NCBI RefSeq assembly: GCF_921293095.1
Contig: NC_060252.1
Coordinates: 4,898,001 to 4,962,000, forward strand
From: Ischnura elegans
Taxonomy: Eukaryota > Arthropoda > Insecta > Odonata > Coenagrionidae
DNA: 64,000 bases
Direction: 5' to 3'
The notes beneath the pieces were generated by a model. It saw nothing but the letters and a program-made list of their open reading frames with translations. It was not told where the DNA came from and ran no database searches. Position numbers and translations under genes: made by a program. Of the stretch, positions 37,201 to 49,200 are shown in pieces. Position 1 is the stretch's first letter. The number at the start of each line of letters is the position of its first letter.

Positions 37201-40200
37201 AATTCAGAGGTGTTGAAGGAGAAGTGTTGTTCCGAGGGAGATTGATTGGCTTCGAATGCTGGGGGAGGGGGGGGGGTCGGAAGGATGCACGTGATGCATG
37301 TGAACGAATGAGGAATGGAGGGAGAGCTCTCCTATACCAACCCAAGGGCTGTGACACTATGCACGGAAAACACAATGCAGTATGGGTCGCAGTGTCACCC
37401 GCGATTTCAATATGGCGCAAAAACCAAACTAAGGTGATAGGTAAAGTCATTGCCTGGAGCGAGATAGCAGCCAGGATCTAGTGAATTTCAAGCCAAGCTT
37501 CCCACCACTCAATCCCCAACCAGGGGTCCAAACACGGCATAAACTTCTATGGTAGAGCTTTGCTGGCCTCAAAGAACTAGGTGGTTTACAATGCCAAGCA
37601 TACAATTTCACAAGACAATATTTTTTGGCGAATGGCGCCCACGGCTAAAACAAATATATGGAATGGAAGGGCGCTCATCATAGATTTAATGACTGTTTCT
37701 ACCTTTAGAATCTTGAGGGTGACTGGAAAAATATGTCACTGTCTTAACCGTGGCCATTTCCTTGAATCGGTTCATTTAATTCTTATGAAAACACATTCGT
37801 AGTTCTCTCCAATTCTCCCTATCCGTCCATATGACCTGCATCTTTTCAGACGCATCCCTGATATCCAAATTCGTAGTCTTTCAAAAGTAATATTTTTAGG
37901 TATGTGACGAATAATATTTTCATCACATTTACTCTAATAAATGAATAGAATTAAATGTGCTATTATGAAAACCTGGATGAGTGCAACATGCAAAGAGAAC
38001 GACCATGGGTTCAAAGTTGTAGCCACAAGGCTGGAGCACATACAATGTGACGCGACCTGTGAACGGGAATAAGCAAATGGATGGCTGACGGGAAATTGTA
38101 CATATACACGAGGGACATAAACAAACGAAAGGTGAACGGGAGAGGCGGTGCGCGCATCTTCCGTCTCTTCACGTTTCCTGCTCACCAATCAGGATCCCTA
38201 TCTGCAATGGGAGACACCTATCGGAAACCATAGAAGATCATAAAGAGCAGATTTCCGAGTTCAAAACAGGTTTGTCTATTTAAGAAGATTTATAAGATTT
38301 TAAAGTTCATATATTTCTGATGTGTGAGAACTTTAACTTCCGTTGGCACATTATTATAATTGAGAATGAAATATGTATTTGTAATATATTTCATTCTCAA
38401 TATATATTCAAAAATATATCTGTAAAAATTTAAGGGATTCCAATAAAAATCGCTATGTCTTCATCCACTTCTCCGAACAAAATATTTATCAACCGATGTA
38501 AAAGATAACAAGTCCACTTTTGTTTACACTCACTGTTTCATGGGTTCAACCAAGGGGGCTGCATAGAGGACGACCAATGCCAACCCACAGAAGGCATATT
38601 TCTGTTGCCACTTTGGTCGTACCTTAATCGGTTTTCAAAAATGTCCACGGCGCGGTGATGACTATAATGCGATCCACTTTATTCCAATATTTTCAGTACA
38701 ATGTTTATAATTGCGAGGAATAGCACTGAAAACTTATAAACTTGATAGATCACATCATGATGTGTATAAATATCGGTTAATACCATAACTATACTTTATT
38801 TCCACTTTAAACTTGGATTAATTTGTCCGTCAGCGACGCGAGTGGCGACTTTTGTAAACCCAATTAAAAGCGCGGTAGGTGACAACACATTTAAAGGCCG
38901 ACTTGAGCATCCTACTTTGTATATTCGTGGATTTAGCGTTGCGCTTATCGACAGCCAATTGTTTCCGGAGGCGCGCCACTCACGGCATACGGTTCTGTGA
39001 CACGTTAACGTTGTGCAGCACGTGGGTCGCTGCCTATAGCATCGGGACTGTGCCGTTATCCACAAGAACATAATGTTTAGAGCGTGTACTTGGAAAATCT
39101 GATCGGAAACTGTGAGATGTGGTGGTGGAGGGTGTGCTGAAGATCAAATGGAGGGATAGAGAGGGAGAGAGAGAGAGAGATGAGGCTCTGTGATGTAATC
39201 TGAAGAACAGGAGAAGGCAGCGAACTTTAGTCGGTGAAATAAAAGAAAAGTTACAAGGAATTTGAAAGTCAGGCAACTGAAGGAACTGGCTCACACTCTC
39301 TCAGTGATTCAACCGATAGTTGGTCTGGATAGGTAGGGTAGAGCTTGCCCCGAATTAAGGCATAGACTTTTGAATTTCAAATATTCAGAGTAGGGGGCGC
39401 TTCCCTTCCACCTCGCACTTTGAGGATTTCGTTTGGGGGTGGCTTCAACCGGGGTTCGAACCCGGGAGCCCTCGATCTGCAGCCGAGCGCTCAACCCTCC
39501 CCAAGGAAGTGGCCAGTGCCAAGTGGGTGTCTGCAGTTGCTGTATAGCGTGGATACGTGCCTCTGCGACTTGGTCCGGTCCCCCGTTGCCCACCACGTCC
39601 AGCTCCTCGTCCGTGTACTCGTCGTATTCATCCGCTTCCTCATCCCAGTCGATGTTGTCCCTGGTAACGTGGCCCACCCCCGCCCTCGCCCCCACCCCGC
39701 CCCCTCTGCTGCTGGCCCCCGGCGGTGGGGGCGGCGGGGGTGGAGGCACCACCTTCTGCCCCAGGGGATCCTCGTCCACGCTCTCCACGATCACTCGCAC
39801 CACGTCGTGATCACCAACGCCACCCAGCAGCACGTTGCTCGCACCGAAATTCTGAAAAATCGTCATTTTCATTGCAGTGCATCATTGTAGAATTATCCAT
39901 GGACGTACCCAGCGAGGGGCAGGAGGGAGCAGCTATCCCCCCCCCCCCCCCCCAGAAGCAAAAATCGCAAATGTCTTATAAGGAAAATAATATTTTTTCA
40001 AGCAAATACTTTTAAAAACTAATAAAGAGCTGTTACAGTTTCCTTAAAATGTTGGTTTCATTCACCTTTTCCATACTTAAATCTTACATACAACTTGAAA
40101 AAACCATGTCTTGGCCACGAAGGGAGTTAGAGCAGTGCCTCAAAAAACCGGAAATGTTAGATAGTTAAAGTCTTTGCCCATAGTAGTGTATTCAATAAAT

Positions 40201-43200
40201 CAAAGCTGCGGACTAAGCAGGGTATGAAGTATATAAGCATAAATTAAGTATATTAATAAGCCGGCGGTAAATATGGGAAGAAAAATTCAGTTAAGGCTTC
40301 ATCAAACCAAATTTCAAACTTGGCAATATTGAATGAAAAAAAATTGATTTTAGCTTATAGTACTCAAGTGCAATGAAGGGACAAGCCGCGATGATAGGGC
40401 GTTGGATAGGCATTGATTTGGTTTCGTCCGCTTCTATGATTTGGATTTTCGTCCAGTGGCTCTCGAACCATCTTTAAATAAACAGCCTCGCTCAATCCGT
40501 TCTGCTCCTCATTCAGTTATCTAAGTGACACAGTGCCACACCCCCCCCCCCCCTTGCGTGCCCGCCGGTATTTCTAAACATTGCAGAACCGCAATTATAA
40601 CTTTTTCATACCATAAGATGGCGCTGTCTTGTATATGTGTGCAATAAATTAATTAAAATTTTCTTAAACTCTGCATGCGACTTGATTATTTTTTTATTTG
40701 GATAAAAGTAAAGGTAACTCAAGATATCTTTGCGCTCCCCCCTCGAGTTTTTTCTGTATCCGCTCCTGGGTCTACCGCACAATATTCCTTACTGCAACCC
40801 TCTAGCGTCATTTGTATTATTTCTCATGGCCATCGACAACCAGGCATTGTAATTAATTAAACAGAAGAAGGTCTCCGACCGCGCAGAGTGTTTCCCCGCT
40901 CACCGTGGGTCTTTTGGCGTGCGTGGTGACGATGCCTTCCTTGAGGCCCGCCCCTTCCTCCTGCTCCTTCTTCACCCGCTTCTTCCGCTCCTCCTCGTCC
41001 TCGTCCTTCTCCCTCTCCTTCTGCTCCTCCTCCTCTGCCTCCTCTGCCTCCCGCCGCTTCCTCTCCTCCTCTGCCTTCTTCTTGTCCTCCTCCGCCTTCC
41101 TCTTCACGTCCGTGCGGATCTTGTCGATGAAGTTGATGGCCGCGTACTCCACCATCACGGCGAACACGAACGAGAAGCACAGGATGACGAACCAGTCGAG
41201 GGCCGTGGCGTAGGACACCTTGGGCATCTGAGCGCGACCGCCGAAGCCCATGGTCGTCATCGACAGGACGGTCGTCACACCTTCAGCGCCACCGCGACAG
41301 AAATGAAAAAAAGGAATTGATTACGATTCGTCAATGAGGAGAGTCACTCAATCAAAGACTCAACCAAATAAATGGGGGAGAATGGATGGACGACCAGTAA
41401 AGCATCCAACCCCAGCTCAATACACGCAGCAACACAGCTGAAAATCATTACAAAGAACATTGGTTTGGGGTTTCACGTGGGACACCATACGGAACCTCTT
41501 TTTCATAGACTTCCTCATAAAAGTGTAGTGTCCTCGTTGATATTTTAACACTTTGGAAAGTATTGTCTCATCCTATGATAATTGCCACTGTTCTACTTCA
41601 CCGTGCACATGTTTTGTTAGCCTGTGCAAACATGGCACGTGATTTGTTTCAGATTCATTCGTTCTTTCTCTCTTGAACAAGTCGTCCGTCAGAACTACCT
41701 TCTATTGACTTCTTTAGTCTAACGATTTAGGGAAATCAGCGAACTTGGGCGTCGCCTAAACTAAGTAAGTACTTCCATTGCCCCAGTGGCTGAGAATCCC
41801 TCGCACTTCACCCTGGTGACTACCAATTTAATTTTTTAATTTGTCTTACTCATTGGAGTCTTCCTGTATGCCCATTGAGTAACTTAGTGCTAAAACTAAT
41901 TTTACAACCGCCGCATTTCGCAAAATTTAAACGATCATTATCCCATGTTGCACAGCCAATTAGAGCTGCAAAATACTCGCTTCGATACGCCATTATATGA
42001 TTTAAGATGTGTCAGCGGTGTGCCAAGATCCGATTTGAAAATGTTGGCGGGGAAAACAATCCGAGAATCCGTGGTGTATAAAAGTACTATTATTTCTTGA
42101 ATCGATATTGGCGAATAAAGTTCCAAGTTTTATTCCTGGGCGGTTGTCTGAAGTTACGTTTCGTGGTAAATAACGAACATTGACAAGTGATAAACCAATA
42201 ATCAAGGTCGATCCACCATAGAGCTAATATCCTCTGATTCTTCTACTATAGTAAGCCGTTTAGGTCACGTGAGCATTTTTTCAATATTCTAGGGTAAAAT
42301 GCATCTCTCTTTTTGGAAGACAATTGAGTCCTCTTCGTAAGTTACCTCGCACTCTCTTCGGGCATGTTCAAAAGGTTCACCCGCATTTAGAACACAAGAC
42401 TCAAGTCAATAGGCAAACGCTTTTTTTTAAAAAAAAAGGGTTTTGCCATATTATGCCCTATCTAAATAAAATATTACTTATATCATTGTTTAAAAAATCC
42501 AGTGCTGCCTTTCATATGATTTTTAGGAAAAAATATGATCACTGAGAAGGTACAAATTCCTCGGAGGGAAGATAAAACATTAACACAGGTGTTTGATTCA
42601 ATGTAATAAAAAGGTTCTCAAATGGGGATATCATTACCCAGGGACACCCTGGCTGGCACGGCGTCGGGGTCGATCCAGAATGAGACCCAGGAGCAGGAGA
42701 CGATGAGACCACAGGGCACGTACACTTGGAGCATGAAATAACCCGTGTGCCTCTTGAGGAAGAAGAACACGCGGATCACACTGTAGCTATCTGCAAAGAA
42801 ACCAATGTGCGTCACGACAAATATTCATTTGCAGCCTGAAAATCATTTCCTCATGCATGATGACGTGTGGTTGGTCTGACAACACGTAACTGCTGTGCTT
42901 TATTCTTCACAAGTATTTCCTTTTATGCAACCGAGGAAATTCCTCTGTGATGAAATGCATTCAGCGCCGTTAACTCGCTCCGAAAACCAACACCAAATTT
43001 CACTAAAGGTTAAGTGTATTTTGAATATTCATACCATAAATATTTTTATATTACATCATGTAACGCATGGTAATATTCTTCCTCATCAGAAAATACGAAC
43101 AATATTTTGCTCAGGCAACCTTAAAATACTGATAAAAACTACTTTTTAGATATAGAGCTTCTAACTCTGGTGAATGCTAAATATAATTTTAAAAAAGAAA

Positions 43201-46200
43201 ATAATTACCTTTAAAATTAAATTCTCCGTTAAAATGTTGCACCTTTCACTAACCATTAGATCTGAAAATCCTTTTATCCATCAGTTCAAAGTTTCACTCA
43301 TGGAAGCACAGTTTGAAAAACATTTATCCTGATTTTATTTCACGTCCAGCTCATCTTGAACGATTTTTCATTTACTCCGCAATATTATAAAGGTATGACA
43401 AATTTTTCACCAGTTGGTTTCTTAAAATATGCTAAACGAAGACTTAAAAATGGTAGAAAGACAGAGATATCAAAATATTAGCACAACACTCCCAATAGTG
43501 ATAACAGTTTTCCAGATAGAATTCTCATCCAAACTTAAAATCGTCTGCTCTGCAACGCCGTAAGCTTTCGCGGGGAGATTAAGAAGGAGCTGGGAAAAAA
43601 GGGCCCTTGATTGGTTGCAGTGAAGTTGGCCCTCACCGTTGCCTCTCTTCTCCATGGCCTCCCCCTCTGTCGCGATGCTCACGAGGTCGTATTGGGCCAA
43701 CTCCACTCCAGGCTCCAGACCCACGCTGCCCTTCACCTGCCACTGGTAAAGAACGTCCTTGGAAGTGTAGCCGTCTGCAACAGAGAGAGACTCGTCATCT
43801 GCGATTCCACTGCAAATTCACATAATTGCCCCACATTTCCAACTTTAATACCCACGGATGATGGTCACATTCAGTCACGGTTACACCAATGCAGTAACGC
43901 AGTTTTCAAAGTGCATTTGAGATCTCAGTCGCATTTATTTATTTGCTTTCTATCCAATGCAAATTGCATTTCTGAACTCTAGAATATCCTCTCTCTTTTC
44001 CTCTCCAAGAGAATGACATTTACTTTATTTCTGGATGATAAATTTGAGCCAGTTCGTATTCTTTTAAAGAAAAGTTAAAAATGCTGAAGTAAATCACATA
44101 AATAGCCTTAGGAGGGCACTTCCACTCCACTTGTCTTTATTTGTGATGTTTTGCTCGTTTTAAACTTGCCCGAGGTAGACGGCTTCATCATTCCAAAGGC
44201 ACTTTTCATCATTCCGTTTCACTTGTATTTCAAGAGCATTTCGACTGAGTACTATTACTGCAGTATTCCACCAGTATTGCTCAGAATCCCCTCAGTATTC
44301 ATTCAGTAACTATGATTGTAAGTAGGGATGGTCGGATCGGATACCTCGGATCCAAAGTCGCGGAAGACATCGGATCTGGATCCGAAATATTAAGTAATAG
44401 CTTCAGTGAATGCAACATAATGGTGGAAAGAGTTCCAATTCTTTCTTCGAATGCGCCGTCGCATGCGATTCTTGACCTACGCTACTGGTCAGATCCGAAG
44501 ATTTTTCCTATTTTCATTTCCAAACCCGAGCGTAACAGTTTAGGTCATGAGCATGTAATGATATTAAAAAAAAAAACTTGAAAGCCTATAAAAATGATTT
44601 TTAATTTATAAAAATATTAAAATGTTTATGAAAATCTAAAAAGCATTCCTTCGATTGTACGTACCCAGAATAAACTTGAATAATTACTCGTTTAATAGCA
44701 GGAATTTGAAAATGCATTTGGATCCGAAAATATCCGATCCAAAAGATCCGGCTCCGAAAATCAAGGATCCGATCCGAATCCGAAAAAAAATCCTGGATCC
44801 GTCCATCCCTAATTGTAAGTAAAAAATGACCACCCAAAAAATGAAAATTTTTAGCACAAGCCATAAAAAGAATGGTGTATCGATTTCATCCACACGAAGA
44901 AGGACATTTAGAAAAGAATGATAGGAAAGAAGGTGTGACATGGGAGCTTCCACCTCACCACACCGCCCTGGAATAGTAGGTCAATTCAATCAATTCGCAG
45001 CGTATTCTTTGCTGTTTACTTAACCACAAGAACTCCGATTCAGGCAAACAGATAATCATCAAGCACTCATATGATGAGGAATCAATTGAAACATCCAATT
45101 TGGGTGTTACTTCATAAATTATCAGAATTCATTAAATTTCAAGACGATGCGATAGCTTAAACTTTTAACATTTATGAAATTAGTACAAGGAGAAACAGAA
45201 GAAAAAATACAATCGGTGGATCGGGATTGATGCGTCATTTAAAACATGTGGAATTAGGAAACTTTAATCTGTTAAAAATAATCGTCAAAGGTCCAAAAAT
45301 ATTGGCGGCTTCCCTTGGATGCTTGAATTGTACGACGAGATGATACCATCGTCCTATCTAGACTTCGTAATTGAACAGCAAAACAAGAAAGTTTGCGGCA
45401 CAAAAAATTAACAATAACATACTGGGAACAAAACTAAATTATGTATCACACAACCAATGCAACTGACAGATGTAGCCCCGTAATTCTTTTTAGGGGGAAA
45501 AATTTTACCTAGCGAATATTTGATTTTCTTAAAGCGACCAAACTACGAGAATATATAAAGTGGCTTGAAAATAATAATGATTTTTTCATGAGAGGTAGGA
45601 GTCAAAAAGCCTATCGTGATGAAGAGAAGATTAACTGTGCGATATACTTACAGCTTCCAATGAAAAGAGGACACGCTTGGGAGTCGAGTGGGAATTTCCT
45701 CAAATGCATCCTGCACCTGGCCAGAATGGTCAACCTGTGGGTGGAGATTAGGGAAATTAAACATTGAAAATATCCATAGTCATAGAAATAGCAAGCACAC
45801 TAAAAGAACGCACACATTCACCACTCAAAGAAGTAAGAGCAGATTTCGCATATTTTTCTCGATTTTACATTGGCTTTGTTTCCCACGGTCAGTGGCCAGA
45901 GCCCCCTACATCATACATCCATCATCCATCCATCGAGAATCTTCGCTTTAATTCATCTTTTAGACCGTAAATTAAGATAAATTTGTGAGGGGCCATAGTA
46001 AGTAATGTGAAATCGCAGTGCGCATATTCTCGGTATTGACTTTCATCGCCGAAATTCGACTCTTTTGAGGTCAATTGTCATTGTCGATTTAAAGTCAACT
46101 CACGTCGCCGAATATCCATAAACTTTGGTTAAACTACGAGGTATACGAGAGGCTAGTTCAAACGCCTTGGATTTTTTTCTCAGGTCTGGCAACTAATATA

Positions 46201-49200
46201 CACATGTAGTTTGTTTTAAAATAAATGCTAAGCCAATGGTAATTCGTGGCATAGATACCATCACTATACTGTACATTGAATTCTAGCGGCATTGAGGAGA
46301 GCTAGAGGTGTTTTTGACATTATGGTGACGATCTCAGCCCAAGACCAATAAATGTCTTCTAATCCTTTTCTCCGCTCGTGTGTGGTGCAACCGATTGAAA
46401 TTCGTCGCCATTCGAGTCGGAGGTGATGGTATGTGTCTAATTTGCGTTCAAAGAAGGCAGAACATCTTGTCACAGCACACCAAGAGCTTCTCGGCCTCCC
46501 ACACGGACAGACGACATGATGGAGCGAGTTTTTTAGAAGATGAGCGAACGACTGCGGGACGCATCGCCTCCAAAGGCGTGTGCGCACAATCCTGCTTGAG
46601 GGCCTGAAAATGCGATAAGCGCTGCGCGGATGTATGCCGCCAATGCTGACGGATGTTGCTCAGCAAATGCCGCCCCGTGGTGACTTCAAATCAATTTGGA
46701 ATTTCTCATCAACGATGGTGACCATGCGTGAGACACCGACGCCGTTTTTCAATCCTGAAAAGCACCGCCACTCATCTCAGTGGAAGTACACAGGCTCACC
46801 ACCACCGTGCTGCACTTGCATCAGCGATTTTTCAAGCTTCCAAAGATACCGACTATTTATGAGGAAAACGAAGGCAATCAGACCAAGGTCACCGTGGAAA
46901 GAGTGACCCAATGTCACATTGTAGTAGAATTCACCCCAGCTCTACGCCGGAATAGTTTGAAATATTTCATCTGTAAAAGATATGTCTTGTGAGTAGACCT
47001 TTTAAATATCTCCCCTATTCTTTAACTACCTACTTCCGGATAAGGCAATCGTATTGAGTCTATCTAACCAATGATGGCCACGGAGCAGGAGCATCAACCA
47101 ACACCGACGGAAACTGAGGCCAATTCGTATGTCTTCGCCACTGGACATAAAACAAGATTAAGTAGGCCATCTATTAGAGAAAAATATTTCCAGGAGAAGG
47201 TGCAGGAGTCGTTTCTTGCATACACTGAGATGAAATATACATATACGGGTTAAAATTTCAGAGTAATATTGACCTTGGTGGTTAATTGGTTAAGGCGAAC
47301 ATAAGCAATTATTAAATTCATACAGCAATTGCAGAAATTGCCTGAAAAAGAATTATTTTATTCGGCCAGTATTTGAACCAGAATCTCCAAATGTCCTGTC
47401 AATTATGTCACCAATCACACCCACCAACAACCACGAATATAACATAATATAACTCTCCGCGCATTTAAATGAGTTTAAAAATCAAATCATCAGCGATATA
47501 TCAAATTAATAACTATGAAATGCTATTCCTCGCGAGCATGGAATTGAAAATGGATCACTCTGTATTCGTCGCTGCCTTGTGGATATTATTGAATGTGGAT
47601 ATTCCTTGGAGTTTCAATGATGAGCAATACCTCTCAACAATAATGCGTCTGCTTCGGTAAATGGCCCTTAGATAATCTCTAATTATTCTTCAAAATTTTG
47701 ACGAGCTTGTGAAATATAAAGTTGGAGATAATAATTTTTTATAATTACCATATTTCCAATTTTCTCAAAAATTTCGGGGGTGGCCGCTTCTCACAACTCC
47801 TACGCTCTCTCAAGCGTTCTAAGTTCTGAATCCGTTCTCAGACCAAGGACAATGCGTTCGTAATCGTTTTCTCCGTTTGCGCGGCGTGCAGCCGACTATT
47901 ATTCATCGAAACTTGAGTGAGAGATTTCCTCAACATTCCTTGGTTTAACATTGCATTATTGAGATAAAATAAAGTTGCATTCACATTTGATATTGAATGA
48001 CGGCATCATGCATTTAAAAAAATCAACACGATTCACTGTAACCCGTGGACCTACATAATACAAGTTTTTCTGATTTTTCTTTTCCTGATGATATTTTACA
48101 TACAAAGCTCTTTCGTTAATACGAGTAATGGGAATTGCTAATAAAATATAAATAAGAGATTAATTGTATTAATAGTCACCTCATGGAGTAGGTGAGGAAG
48201 CCATCGTTTCTCAGGCGGATGAACTTATTGGGCACGGTTATCCTGTGCAGATAAGACTTCTTCCCGTTCGTGAAGAAGGTGTCTGGCTTCCAAATTCTTT
48301 CCAAGAAGAGCCACGACATAGAGAATTCCGTCAAACCGCTGAAGTTGAAGCTGAGGCGGCGGTCGTACCACACTTGCCGGAAGTAGCAATCCATGACGTA
48401 CAACTGCGAAAGGAAATTGCGTCCATCACACACAAAGATAACGCAACTATCATTATTATATTTCAACTTAAGCAGTTCATTGAACAAATCAATTTCTGGT
48501 GCTAATTAATGCCTACCTAGAAAATAAATCTACCCTTTTCGATCTTACACTTTCTTTATCGTGATATACATTATTTATATGCAAGTAAAATCATTCTCCC
48601 AGAGAAGTACTCCTTAATAATTAATACTCTCAACTTACCCATAGAGAAGCATTTTCCATCGTTAACGTGACTGTAACTAGTTAATCACAACATGCACCTT
48701 TGATTGAATGCTGGTCTCATCATCATCCGCTTTCAAAGTTTTAAATCTAATACATGTGCAGCATAGATTGTCCCAAATATTCTAAATCACACGCAACTGT
48801 TCCTATTCAACCCACATAAATCGCAGTTTGGAGTGATGAAGCTTTATTAAATGAAAATATGGTAGCAAGAGTTTGTGTTGAACAGCTCAAGAAAATAGTT
48901 GAGCTCGATTCCGGATATTTTCTTGGATTTTACGGTAAACGGGAAGAAGACAAAAGAGCATCCTGAATCCCTTGCGGCTGGATTTCCTGTTGCCAAATTT
49001 ACCTTCCTCAAGAAAGGAAAACCATTTCAGGACGAAACGAATTTGCATTTTGTGAATATTATGCATAAATCAAATAATGTAACGTTAAATAACGCATCCG
49101 TTTCAAAACTCCCGGTTAATATCGAAAAAATATAACTATGCGTCTAAGTCTCACATGCATCTACTCATTTAAAGGCAGCGAAGAAAATCTATTCATGACT

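Noticed and set aside
37052..37481. Overlapping ORFs of 132 and 102 codons
   Set aside because: Low-complexity composition and no domain match; located in a receptor intron.
39430..39530. Functional tRNA-Cys gene
   Set aside because: The anticodon and T arms are excellent, but the acceptor arms do not pair and the A-box is poor; a tRNA-derived repeat or pseudogene is more likely.
39420..40015. Plus-strand ORFs of 96-156 codons opposite exon g
   Set aside because: They are shadows of the proline/glycine-rich exon and the adjacent C-run; there is no independent domain evidence.
40905..41320. Plus-strand Ser/Leu-rich ORFs opposite exon f
   Set aside because: They are antisense of the Lys/Glu-rich loop, which necessarily gives Ser/Leu/Phe runs.
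45716..45720. Alternative acceptor CCAG inside exon c
   Set aside because: It keeps frame but would delete LTILAR, conserved in all Cys-loop receptors; the upstream CCCACAG site restores it.
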